A DNA stretch of 64,000 bases. Origin: Gibbula magus (taxonomy: Eukaryota > Mollusca > Gastropoda > Trochida > Trochidae). A program made the position numbers and the translations under genes. Every line of letters begins with the position of its first letter. Position 1 is the first letter of the stretch. Under the pieces are notes generated by a model, which had not been told where the DNA came from, did no database searches, and saw only the letters and a list, made by a program, of their open reading frames with translations. The stretch lies in NCBI GenBank assembly GCA_936450465.1, contig OW388290.1, positions 27,765,457-27,829,456 on the forward strand. Direction: 5' to 3'. This document shows, piece after piece, positions 50,170 to 63,250 of the stretch.

Positions 50170-53100
50170 AGCCCCAAAACAACGTAATACATACATTTTG
50201 AGACTTATTCACAACAATAAATTGTTGTCGCAAATTGTTACTGTAAGCGAGTTCGATTCCTGGGTCCCATTTCTCCTTAAATAAGACATTTTAGCAATCA
50301 TCTGTCATGTAATAATAGTTAAATTGTGAAAAGAAGTTGAATGTTTCATAGTTTCTTATTTTATTTAGGCCTTGATAAATAAATCTATTCCGCCGTTATA
50401 TTATGAGTACGACAAGTCCACATCACTGGAGATATCGAACAACAATAATATATATCAATTCAGATCAAAGAGTATTACCTTACAGTTTGATGAACTACAA
50501 ATTAATGCGTCTGTTACTTAACTATGCAGGCTTATATACAAGCTATTCCCAGGTATAGATAGATCGTCCTAAAGGACAGAAGGATATTACAGGAGGAAAC
50601 ATAATGTTGATAGACATCTGAAACTTTGTCACAAATATGTTCAAAAGCAACCACCGACGATCCAAAAGGACCAAATTTTAGAATAAATTAGACAACATGT
50701 AATTAACAATGAAACACACGTGAGCCTATACTTATACTCAACGTTTATTTCAAAGATCAATGCGAACCCAAATAAAATGGACAAAACAAATTCTGAATTC
50801 TGCATATTTTTTCATTAAGGCACAACTTTCATTATCAGATGCCACGTAGCTACCCAAACAACACAAGGACAATAAGACATTATCTTTTTGGTTGACAACT
50901 GGGAAATTTAAAACATTAAACATGATCTGACATAATAACTTTTTTCAGAAACTGTTCCTGTTCACTGTATATGTCGATGTGATATCAACGTTTTAAAATT
51001 TGATTGGTTTAAACTAATCTCTGTTTAAATGTTTAAAGTTCTCTGCAGATATCTACTGTTTTCGAAACAAGAAAACATTTTGCTTGAACCTACTTGAATT
51101 GAAATTACCTGGATGTCACTAACGTTTTGTCCTATCATGTCAAATGTCACTCAACAGTTTGTGATGTATAATTATGCATTATACTGAATTGTTAATACTT
51201 CCTTATTGGCACTATCTAAAATATACTAGTATTACATGTTAAGATGTTACATTTGTAAAGGACATACTGACACTCTTGACATTAAAAGAAAGGTTAAAAT
51301 GCGATGAACCATCCGAATCCTGACGGTGTCAACTTTAAGAAAAGAAAAGCGAATATGTTGTATTATGTGTAATGAGTTAAAATATCACCATGTTTATCTA
51401 TATCAAAACAATTCCATTGTACGCAAGATATAACAAACGAGTTCAAAATGTGGTCAAAGATGAGTATTGGTAACAATTACTAATATTAATTAAACATATT
51501 AAATATGGGTATTTATGTTTAAAATGTTTTTTTTATTTATTAAAATGCTCCCTGCTGCAGTCTTAATATCAAGCTCATGGGGTTTTGACGTATTGACTAG
51601 TCATTGACTTTTGACAACTTGACATATGACAAAATGGAGTTCAAAAGTCCGCGTTCATGAAAAAGTTAATAATTTCCGCTTTATCATGATGTACTTACTA
51701 TTTCTGTAAAATTGTATTTTAATGAGAAAGGAAAATCTGGAACGTATAATCAATCGTGTTTTTTTCATCCTTATAAAAATGTTACCTATTCTATTCAAAT
51801 GTTTGAAATTAAGTAAGTGCATGAAAAATCCATAACTTTTAGATCATAATGTTCAGAATATCCAAACCTGCAATGGTATTTCAGTTCGAATTCTATTGCA
51901 AATTGATGTCATTGTGTTGTCTAGGTATGGCACATTGTTTTGGTCTGATATAAATTAAATTAATACACATGTCATAGTATCCATAAAATTAACAAGAATG
52001 ACAAGCAAAAATATTTAAAAGAATAAATTGCCATAACTGGTATTTTAATCAGCGAATATATAATTACAGTGTAGTTACAAACCAAACATGTTGGTCACAT
52101 GATCAAATTTTTACAGTCGAGCTCATTGCGTGGCATTGTTGACATTAAGAGAACGCTACCCAAACTGAAACTTTGACGTTATTAACATCATTTATCTACA
52201 TAAAATCTTCAAAAGACAATTCCAAAACTGTGTTCTAACTTTGGTTTAAACGGAATATTTACAAAGTGAATTGATTATTAGATTTGTTGATTTGAACAAA
52301 TCCTTGATGGGCGAAGGAAATGCCTTAATATGGCATATGCTTATTTTTGGAACACAAAAAAGTGAATGGATATTTTTACATTTTGTGTAAATTATTACGT
52401 TTTTTTTACAAATATATTTTCATATGGAAGTAAATGCATGAATGGTTATTATCCATTGCTACAAATTACGTCGAAATTTTAGAATTGCAATGGAGATTGT
52501 TTATGACACGCTCTTGTTTTTCTGAAAGAAAAACACATACCATCTTCATAAAAAAAATGCTGGTATAAAATCTAATTCTGCACAAAATCGTGTAAAAATC
52601 GGCTGTATAAATAATTATTGACACATTAATTTGAATTTGAAAATATAGTACAATTTTAGAACGACTTTATTATTTTATTGTTTTCATAGATAAGTGTAAA
52701 CATAATTTATATTTTATATATTATTACTACAAAAATAAGTTTGTAAAACATGTAAGTCAGAAAAGTATTTTGATTTAAAAATATTTATGTTAATTACTAA
52801 GGAGAGAAAAGCTTTAAATGAGGGATACCCATGTGACGTAATTGTGAACATTTTGACAAAATTGACGCTTTCTGTAAAAACAATCCAGTAGGTCAAAGGT
52901 TAACAACACTTGCAAAACTACTGCGGATCATTATTCATTTCTAATTGTAAATATTTCCAATATTATGATACCTTATTCATTCCACGTTCACATTAGCATA
53001 GCATTAGCTTTTTCAACCCGTCCAGATTATTATTTTATAATAATCTATACTCGTGTTGCGCAGCAAATAGAGGTTTCAAAGGACAAGTGAAACCGGGTTT

Positions 53101-55620
53101 TCAATTTACAATTTTAATTTGACACAAAATAAAAAATGTGATTTATCAGTTATCAGTTATCAGAATGTCTCTCTGGATGCATTAATTTTCCAACATAAAT
53201 GACGTAAGGGATTTGGAAGCTCTGTTGTTATTACTGCTGTCATTATTGTGGCAGGTTCATCAAGTATAGCCAACTGACTCTAGAAGAATGGGTGTACATG
53301 AATATATCAGAGGATTCGTATGCATTGCATATTATTAATTTGATATTTGTTAATGTATGCATTGATGACCTTATTACCCTACCTATTTTGCATCCCTGAG
53401 TGTCAAACCATGACAGTGTTAAAAGGATTTATACAAAAGTGTATAAAATGAATACGTTTGCTTGACAATGATTTCGATTTTCAGTCCACAACCAGGTACC
53501 TAATAGAATTGTTGCGCAAACAGAGATAACATTCAAGTTGACGCCGAGGTGTCAACTCTTGTACCGAAATTCTAAATTAACAAGCAGACAGAAGCTACCT
53601 TCCTCCGTCAAGTGGGAAAGTTTTAAACAAAGCGAATAATGCTTAAATGAAACTTTATTCTTTAAAAAATCATTATTCACTCATTAGTTATAACTCCATG
53701 GTACGCAAGAATATAAACTTGCCAAGATGTATCAATCTCTGCATAATAGTTTTCAAGATCTGTCCTGGAAGTGAAATTGTAAAAAGCTGTTGGAGATGGC
53801 TAAACATCTGAAGTCTGAAAAAGGTGAAAAACACAGCAACAAACAAATCTACACATGGTATTTGTTCCACACACCGAGCATTCAGGGAAATGGCCGATCT
53901 TCCCTCTCATCTTGGGCTAAGGTCCTTCTTGCACGGCCTGTCCGTTTCTGTAATTACCTAGAATCACCGATATTGAGGCGTTTTCTTCCGTAATGGGCGC
54001 GTTTCTTTCAAATTTGGATGGGTTTTCTTCAACATTGACGCATTCCTTCAATTAGTCAGGGAGGCATAGTACATAGTACATTGGGGTTATTGGCTGTGGT
54101 TATTAACCAATCAACATGAAAAATAATTTACATATGTGGTGGTGCGATAGATTTAGTTAAGATAAGTTGCATTATTGATTCTGTTCATAACACAGTTAGA
54201 TATGTGTCTCTCTTCTTTTCATAAGTCTGGGCTTCACGTGAAACATTACGCAAACTACTGAATAAAGAATTATTTACATGTATAGATTCTTATCAGTTTG
54301 GGTTTTGCATTCAATAATTAATTTTCTCTAATGATTTTCTAACTCCGGCAAACTATTATCAATTGAGCTTTTGCGAAGAGTCATTTTCTACATTTAATAG
54401 AGCGGAAATGTTGGAAATGATATAAATGCACTTAAGTCATCTGGAACCAAAGCAGTTTTTACTGTACAATGATATATGTGTTGATACATTCGTTCATTTT
54501 GAACACCAAGCAGTCTAATAATCGTGTACACTACCGGCATGTAAGTTCATTAATGCATTGAAACAAATAGTTGCCATTTAATAATAGATATTATAATAGA
54601 ATAGGTTTAACATGCCATTATTTATATGCACAACTATTGTGAACAGCGAGTATTTAAGAATTAAACGAAGATCAGTATTATTAACATAAGTTACCTCGAT
54701 ATTAAATATACTATTGAAGTTGGCTTTAAGTTGATACTGTATACTTTTCTCTGATGTTCGATATTATTCTCTTCAAAAGGGTTATGAGATTTATATTGAT
54801 GTATCCATAGTAAGGTCATTCTTAAATGTCATCTGTAGATGTCAGATATCAATGAATTGATGTGGTCATGTGATGAGATAATATCAGGTTCTAGTTTACG
54901 GATTACTTACCATAATATCATTGAACACAGACAGATATTAAGTGATTTTAAAATGAAGTACACTGAACATTGATCACAAATAAATCCTTCTATTGCATCA
55001 TTCATTATTGAAATGAAATACAGTGGACAGTTAGTCAGAGCAAGGAATGTTCATACATATGTCACATAAGTAAGATATTAACAGTTTCTGACAATTTGTG
55101 TTAGAGATATACATTACTCATTCAGAGAATGTTTAGGTGTATATATCGTCAACATTTCAGAAGAGAAATGTAATGAGCAAAGAAATAATTACATTACAGA
55201 TTATGTAACATTGTTATAGTTGGGTTAGGTATGTCCGCATTTATAAGCACAACTTAGTTTCTTGCGAGATTCGAACCCACACTATCATAACCAGACACCA
55301 ATGGCCAGAACAGACTGATCATTTCGGCTGCCGAGACCAAGACACACACTGGGTCCAATAACTGGTAGCTAATGGATAAGCTGATAGAAGGTGGTGTGAT
55401 CTAAATTGCATGTATGTCTTGACCGATAGAGACATACCCAGGGATTCATCGTTTACATGTATATGTACCAGACTCGATTTCATTGACCGAGTCGATGCCG
55501 AACTGTCATATACATCCGTTAAGACATCTGCTTGTGCAATGTTCAAACAGACCAAGAAAATGCAGTGAGGTAATTTATATTGGTTAGGGTGTTACAAACG
55601 CGTTAAGATATAAGAACTGT
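50170..55620 (+). repeat. Tandem duplication unit, copy 3 (partial)
   Basis: Opens with a GAGTTCGATTCC-bearing lead-in (50,190-50,290) like that at 36,630, goes directly into block C (50,290-53,900) and then block F (54,080-55,620) with the SINE head. Block A and the cassette are missing. The stretch about 51,500-52,920 inside block C has no counterpart in the other copies and appears inserted. No gene is visible. Confidence 0.68.
55225..55320 (-). repeat. tRNA-derived SINE head, unit copy 3
   Basis: A B-box-like GGTTCGAATCT (55,277-55,267) on the minus strand, with the same A-box and anticodon-stem layout as at 42.58 kb and shared flanks on both sides. Confidence 0.55.
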
Positions 55621-57959
55621 TGTAAATTGAAATTAAAACGCGGTAAGATGTAATACTGTGGTAAATTGTAATAAAAAAGCGGTACAATTTAATAGTGTCA
55701 GTGTGGTAAATTGTAATAGCGGATGTGTTACGACGTAAGATAGGGAATTAAGATATCAGAATGTCCAAAATTTCAACTGATTCAATTTGACAGCTGATTA
55801 ATGCAACCACGTTTTTCTTATTTTGTCTGTAAAAAATAAAATTACTGTTAACCATGACGATTTTAAAGAGTAATATACATGAAGAATACTGCCATCAGTA
55901 AACTAAACCATTTTAAACCTATTTAAAACTTGTTTAAGAACATCAACGTTTTATTGTTATTGATTTTCAATGAAGTCATCTTTACTTTAGCTTTTACACA
56001 CTTCTAATTTTGATAGTAAATTCGTATTATTTAAATATTCTTTCAACGTATGTTTTTTTGTTATTAAAATAGTAAAATTAGTACGAATAAAGCTTGTTTC
56101 ATATTTCCCATATCGTCAAAGCAAAACGGACGGCGGATTCTGTCGATTGATGCTGTATGATTTTAACACAAGGCTTTATAAATTAATGGAATCAAGTATA
56201 TCCTCCACAGAGCCCGTGTGTCACGCGAAGCTCACACAGAATAATGAATAAACAATTACATAAAGGATAATACTACTTTGGCTTTCGCACCTTAAGCTTG
56301 GTTGACTCAGAATTAATTGATGGTATACGGCTAGACACTGCCACTCGACTATACACTGAGAAATTAATTAAGCAACACCGAGATTTTAAACCACTAAAAT
56401 GTTTATAAAAATAATGAAGACAATGTGAATAAGTGATATGATAGATAAATACTCGAGCGGAAAGTTAAATCATATTAAAGCGTTTCTGCTATTTTGCTAT
56501 CCAAGAACAGAAAAACAAGGATCTATGTCGATCTTTCTTATGATATTTGACATTCAAGTGAACTTATAACATTTTAAGTAACTAACTGTTAACAAATGGC
56601 GTTAGTTAAACCAGTGTAAATTTCAAACAAACAACATTTTGAAAATGTCAAATTCAATAAAAGTTGTCTCTTCTGCAAATCCGGCAAGTTTTAGTCAATA
56701 GATTTACATGATAACAACTTATTATTGTTTTGTCAATTGTCGTTGAGAAAAGGTTGAAATGTCTGGCTAATAAATTACTATGCACGGCAAAATATGTCGA
56801 TGCAAAAGTCATTATGGTCAAACATTTCAGAGTCAAATCTTCTGTTAATTATAACATGGCCTTGTCTATATTCATAAACTCTCCGGGATGATAGCGTGTG
56901 GGTAACGGCTCTGAGACACATGCTATTCATTCTAACAGATGAGCAATATGATCACGAATTTGTAGATCAGGTGGTTCAGCGGCAATTTTGATTTCTACTA
57001 CGTCAAACGTCGGTATCTCAATATGCAAAACTCTTTAGATGATAATCAAAATTTAGACAAACTAAATAGCGTGAATAAAATATTGCTTTGGCGACAAAAC
57101 GGTGGTCTTAAGAACTTGGAATAGCAACGAGGCAGTCCTTGTTATTGTCATTATTATTAAAGTGTGTTATTTTAAAATAGGGTGTTGCCTAATAATGTCT
57201 AAGTGTATACAGAATACAGAATGCAGCTGAATAATTATTTTGTTGCACTAAATGTGGTGAATTTTATTGATCGAGATCTTTCAAAGCCTTAGCACCATCT
57301 TCCAATGATAATGACACAATGTGCATTCAATACTTTGCTTTGAAATTAAAATAGGTAGGTTACTTTACAACCACAATACAGTCATGACCAATCATGAGGT
57401 TAAAGTTAAAGTTCAAATGTATTCAAGGTTAACAAAAGGCTGCTCAACAGGCAACTTATTTTAGTAGTAGCATGCGATAATTGTCAATATGACTAAGTCA
57501 GTGTCAGAGTGAAACCGCTAAAATAGAATTGGAAAAACGTATATAAGTGTCATACTCTTTGAGGACTAATATAGATTCTTAGAGTGCAGTTTCATTTTCC
57601 AAAAGAGACAAGTGTAAAGTTTTTCTTCATACAGAAGCCATTCACTACATTCACTACAAATGCACGTCTTCAGACTATTTGTGTATTGCAGTCAGCAGCC
57701 ATTGTGAATGTATGTTGGTAATGAAGCATAATCCACAATTGCAGAATCAGATACCTGATTGTATGAACGTGAATGCTCATAACCTGTATTTCATAGCATT
57801 AATGTTAAGGATTCCTCAACTGTCAATCACCTACAATATATGTAATGTTATCGCTGTGTATTTAACAATCTACAAATATCAGTATAGTAACATATTGTAA
57901 AATATACATCCTTGACTCCGTATCAAACAGATTGTAACTATTCAGGTGTTAATCATATG

Positions 57960-58596
57960 CCCTGTCTATACAGCGAACTTTTCCCATATGCAATATATTG
58001 CTTATGGTAGTAATATGCATACGTGAGTAAAAGAAAATTTACTATGGGTTCATACGTGTTTATAATTTCTGCTTAAACAAATGGGCTTCCAACTCTTTTA
58101 ATGTATTTACAGAGAATTCTTTAAAAAAAATGCCAATTAATATTTAAAAGATGTACACTAAATAAGTGACATTTAATTTATACCTGTCAACTTTGATTTG
58201 ACTAGATCGCCCTAATGATAGTGAAAATAGGATAGTCAGATGGATTTTGAAGGTCATCGTGTGCAAGAAGGAGATTATCCTATATAGAGAATTTGAAAAA
58301 GCAAGATTTAGAGTTTCTAAAGTTCTCTTATATATTATCACTCGTTGTGAAATTGCTATGTCTGTATATGACACCCTTTTACTAGAATAGTGAAAATACC
58401 ATATTTAGTCACGGTAGTAAACTTTGCTCATGCCCTTGACTTGGTGCAAAATTGCTTACGGTAGTAAATGATTTGCTTAGGGTAGTAAAAAAAACACATG
58501 TGCAAATGCGTCCATGCGGCGAATATTGCTCATGTGAGTAAATTTGCATATGTGTAATGATTTACTCATATGCAAACGCACGCCGTATAAACAGGG
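57960..58596. mobile_element. Non-autonomous terminal-inverted-repeat element, 637 bp
   Basis: Ends CCCTGTCTATACAGCG (57,960-57,975) and CGCCGTATAAACAGGG (58,581-58,596) are inverted with two mismatches. Inside, GGTAGTAA occurs several times near both ends and CATATGCAA and ATGTGAGTAAA motifs form subterminal repeats. ATAT stands next to each end and may be a remnant of a target-site duplication (offset by one base on the left). The signal-peptide-like frame on the minus strand at 58,302-58,228 lies inside the element and is not counted as a gene. Confidence 0.65.
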
Positions 58597-59265
58597 ATAT
58601 AGTTGAAATAATGATATGCCATATTAGATCTAATTTCCTTTTGTCGTATCTTTAAGAAACCAAACATGATTGTGTTTCATTGTTTAGTCAGATACAGTAC
58701 ATCATGTAATTGGCAACGCAGGAGGTGCAGTGAATTCATGCTAATTGAACAAGGAATTCTTTTGCAACTCGGTGTTTAAGGGTCATAATTATTGAGAAAT
58801 ACCGCGGAGGCATGGTAAGCAGCGTAATTGAAAACTTAATAACCCGACATACCTCCTGACAGTTAAACAGAATTTAAATCCTGATAAAGAATCAACTGTT
58901 ATAATAACAGACAAATGCCAGCATAATGGATTGATCAAAATGGTCATCATAGACATATGTACGCATGAGATATTACAAAACAATCATGTTTTCTTATGTG
59001 GAATGAATTACTAGTCTTATCCAAGATTTTATTGGAGAGTAATGTGATGATTCTATTTGTGTTTCTATTCTCGCAATATTGTAACAAGAAAAGCCGTATT
59101 GCTCATTGGTATTAACTGGACGTCTGTATCAATATCTAAAGATACACAGCTGATAATAACGAAATCCATCCATACGAACTGAAATCAGCTTCAAATTTAT
59201 CAATCCTGCTGGAGAATAACTCAAAATGGAGCCTTGTCTAGCCTCGGGCTCAATATTCTGTTTAC

Positions 59266-59310
59266 ACTGTCCACAAGGAGACACAAAGTAATCTAATATC
59301 TCGTCATCGT
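59266..59310 (-). CDS. 45-nt shortened cassette in unit copy 4
   Basis: An AG acceptor (59,312-59,311) after TGTGCTCCTTGT, then the frame DDEILDYFVSPCGQ, then T|GTAAAC. Relative to the 63-nt copies it lacks exactly six codons (ILLGID), so the frame and phase are kept. This is the only length change among the intact copies. Confidence 0.28.
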
Positions 59311-59924
59311 CTACAAGGAGCACAATGTAACGGAAAACCCCAATTGTCAGGGAATGATGTATTACGTTCTTATAGTGCTGTTGTGTTTTATTGATGCAAG
59401 AGCGTTTTGAGAACAACTTGAAGTAAATGTGGTTTGCTCATCGTTTCAGTTATTAAGAATGATACCGGATGCAAGTAATGTAGTTTATTTTAATTGCCAT
59501 CTATTCGATGTTATGCCATGTTATTACCTGTTTTGACAACATAAATAGGTGAGCAATGCAATTTCATTTAAGAAATAGATTTCAGAATGTGTTGCATGCA
59601 TAAAAGACTACTGAAACCCACTGCACGTTGTAGCATGAAACAAATCGATTGATAATGTCAACTAATCATACATAGAGTAGTTGAGAGGAACGGAAGTTCC
59701 TTCTGACATTTACATGTACAAGTGAAATAGATTGGTGAACAAACTATGTGTACGAATTTCGCTTTAACTCAAATTTAGGACAGCCGAATGTTTGCCGCAA
59801 CTTGAACTAGGTTATAAATGTAATTTCCTAGATATAATCATATATAAGCATAATAAGACTCATAATAAAGTTAAATAAGCATAATAAGACTCATAAGAAA
59901 GTTACGACAAATATCTGTATAACA

Positions 59925-60115
59925 AAGTTGCTGGAGAAAATGCATTCTCTTCCCACAGAGGTTACTCCCTTCAGATTTCCCATCCTACCCTCTGTTGTTT
60001 TACGCTTGAAATCGGGAGCAGAAAGGGAGTGTCCTGATTGGTTGCAATTGAATCTAGTTGTGCAATCAGCGACGCCGTTGTAAAAGTGATATTTGCCAAT
60101 GAACACGTCATAATG
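59925..60115 (-). repeat. Interspersed repeat, left arm of an inverted pair
   Basis: Read on the minus strand, it contains TTCTGCTCCCGATTTCAAGC and AGAGGGTAGGA, which recur on the plus strand at about 60,400-60,442. It also matches 12,285-12,445 in motif order. Confidence 0.55.
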
Positions 60116-60299
60116 ATAAACTAAACGTAGGACCTCGAAATATGCTATTTAATATTGTGAAAAGTATTGATCATAAACATGCTTATAAATAAAGAAGACC
60201 AAATGAGAGACAACTACGAAAAATAGTTCATTTGTGTTATTTACATCAGACATATTCGAAGGACATATGCTAATGAGTAAGACCCTTAAGAGTAAATTT

Positions 60300-60480
60300 T
60301 TTAAGTCACTCGGTCGACTTGGCCGCAGACAGATGAGTTTTCATTGGTTAAGAAGCAGTGATAGAGGATGAAGTTCAGCTTTCCTCCGCTAGGGGAATTT
60401 GCTTCTGCTCTCGATTTCAAGCAAAAAAAAATAGAGGGTAGGAAGAGAATAGAGAACATGCAGCTTATCAAGTTATCCCT
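60300..60480 (+). repeat. Interspersed repeat, right arm of an inverted pair
   Basis: CTTCTGCTCTCGATTTCAAG, an A9 run and AGAGGGTAGGAAGAG mirror the element at 59.9 kb. The open frames over the arms are products of the repeat. Confidence 0.5.
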
Positions 60481-62944
60481 CTTCATTGTTGTTTCAAAGG
60501 TGTCGCTTTGGAAAATCCTTGCTCTCCTTCAGTGTAGTTTTCTGATTCCCAAATCCAACCAATAATGCTTTATGGGTCTGAAATGTGGGGATTTCAACGT
60601 CACAATAATAAGAGAAATTACATCTCCTAGGGTGTAAACGATTTTTAAATGTAGTACATGCAACACCAAGTTGCATGGTTTATGGAGAATGTTGTAGATT
60701 AAATTATGAGGATAGCGAGTGCATATTAGTTGAAAAATATATCAATTAAGATCAAAGAGAGATCCCTTACAGGTACAAAATAATGCGTGTGTTACTTAAC
60801 TATGCAGGCTTATATACAAGATCTGACAATATATAGATACAGACCACAATATTACGGAAGGATAACATCATGTTGAAGGAGATCTGAAACCTTGTTCAAA
60901 AGCAACCACTGACGATACAAAAGGACCAAAGTTTAAAATAAATAAGGCAACATGTAATTAACAATGTAACACATGTGAGCATATCATTATATTAGCATCG
61001 TAGTTCGTTCAACGTTTCATTTCAAAGATCCATACTAACCCAAATAACATGGGCAAACCAATTCTGAATTTTGTATATGTTTTCATTAAGGTACAAATTT
61101 CATAATCAGATGTCACGTAGCTATCCAAACAACGCATGGACAAATCAGACATTATCTTTTTTGTCCTGGGAAGTGAGTATGCTAATTTTATCAAACTTGA
61201 CGAAACATGACCAAACATAATATTTATCTTGAGGATAAGCTGTTCATGTTCACTGAACAAGTAGATGTGATGTTAACATTTTAAAAGTTAAATGGTTTAC
61301 ACTGATCTCTGTTGTAATGTTTAAAGTTCACTATTGATAACTACTGTTTACAAAACTACAAAACATTTTACTAGAATCTCCAAATGAAATGTCCTGAATG
61401 TCAAGTCATGTTAATTATATATTATGTCACTCAACATTTTGTAATGTATATTGTTAATACTTGTTAATACAAGATGTGGTCAAATATGGATTTTCTAGTT
61501 GTAATAATAACTAATATTACTTACACAGATGAGGATTTCGTTTTAATATGTATTTCATTAACAACAATAACATAAAACAATTGGTGAATATGATGAATTT
61601 CTAATTGTAAACATCTCAATATTATCAAACTTGCATTAACCTTATTCATTCCACAATCACATTAGCATAGTTGTACCTTTTTCTTTTATTTCTGTTATTA
61701 TCTTAATCTTTTCTAAAAGTTGCGCAGCGTGATATGTCTTCAAATAGAGGTATCAAAGGACAACTGAAACCCGATTTTCAATTTAAAATGTTACTTTGAC
61801 ACAAAATAAAGAACGTGATTTATCAGTTTTTAGCACAACGAATGTCTCTCTGGATGCATTAATTTTCCAACATAAATGACGTAAGGGATTTGGAAGCTCT
61901 TTTGTTGTTTAACGCTGTCATTAAATAATGTAAATGTAAAGCCAACTGACTTTAGAAGAATGGTGTACATGAAGATATCAGAAATTTGATATTTGTTAAT
62001 GTATGAATTGATGACCTTATTATCCTACCAATTATCCTACATATCCATTTCGACTGGATATCAAACCATGAATCTGCTAATATGATCACCTGTACACAAA
62101 TATAACATGAATTCGTTTGCTTAACAATAATTTTCAATTCAAAGTCCCAAACCAGGTACCCAATACAATATGTACATGTATAAGGACACCTTTGTTTGGA
62201 TACATTTAGAAAAAAAAACATTTCTGTACATTCTTGCCTGAAATGATAATACAAGCAGGAGGCCGTTTTTACAATATTCTTGTGTGATTCAGTTGAAAAG
62301 CAATGCTATGTGTCTTATACCACAAAGCGACGGGAAACGGGCAATGGGTTCAAAACGAAAACTCATTGCTGTTGAGAACATATACATATGGAGAAAAAAA
62401 TGTTTACCTATTATGTCATGGCAATTATTTAGACATAAAACTTTGATCATTATTATTAACATAATTTATCGAGATATACTTACGTTATAAAATGTGGCTC
62501 TAGGTCGATATTGTATACTTTTCTCTGATGTTAGATACTATTTTCTTAATAAGGGTTATGAGAATTATATTGAAGTATCCATAGTAACGTCAGTCTTAAA
62601 TGTTATCTATAAATGTCAGATATCAATGACGTGATGGTTTATGTTATACGATAATATCAAGTTCTAGTTTACGGATTGCTTGCCACAATGTCATTGAACA
62701 CAGACGGATATTAAGTGCTTTGAAAGGGTAGTACACTGAACATTGATCACAAACAATTCCTATGATTGCTTCATTAATTAATTAAATAAAATACAGTAGG
62801 CAGTTAGTCAAGAAAGGAATGTTCATACATTGGAAATAAACAATGATCTTTCACAGAGAGTTTAGAAGTATACATTAATCTCCACACGTAGGAATGTAAT
62901 GAAGTAGGTTATAATTACATTTCAGATGATGTAGCAGCGTTATA

Positions 62945-63040
62945 GTCGGGGTAGCTCTGTCCGCATGTGCACAACTTAATTCCTTTGGGATTCGAACCCA
63001 CACTGTCATAATCAGACACCAATCGACAGAAAAGCCTGTA
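62945..63040 (-). repeat. tRNA-derived SINE head, unit copy 4
   Basis: GGTTCGAATCC (62,998-62,988) on the minus strand with the same tRNA-like layout and shared flanks as in copies 1 and 3. Confidence 0.55.
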
Positions 63041-63250
63041 CAAGATGATCATTTCGCCTGCCGAGACCTCGACGAAAATCAGGTCGAATAACCAGTAACT
63101 AATAGTACCTGTTAGAAGGTGGTGATATCTAAATGCATGCATTGACCGATATAGTAATATCCAGGGATCCGTTTACATGTATATGTACCAACTCTTTGAC
63201 CGATTACATACCGAACAGTCATACAAATCCGTTCCATACATCATGTGTCG

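Larger units (their letters stand above)
56100..63250 (+). repeat. Tandem duplication unit, copy 4
   Basis: Block A (56,120-56,390), block G (56,450-57,700), the segment before the cassette (58,830-59,130, closely like 44,930-45,200), the shortened cassette (59,310-59,266, minus), block C (60,700-62,280) and block F (62,440-63,250). Insertions at 57,960-58,596 and about 59,900-60,500 interrupt it. Confidence 0.72.

Noticed and set aside
58228..58302. Signal-peptide-like frame (MTFKIHLTILFSLSLG) with a CAG|GTATAA donor
   Set aside because: It lies wholly inside a terminal-inverted-repeat element and its phase does not fit the cassette.
36630..63250. CRISPR-like or satellite interpretation of the recurring blocks
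   Set aside because: Repeats are kilobases apart, long and diverged, in eukaryotic DNA; segmental tandem duplication explains them.
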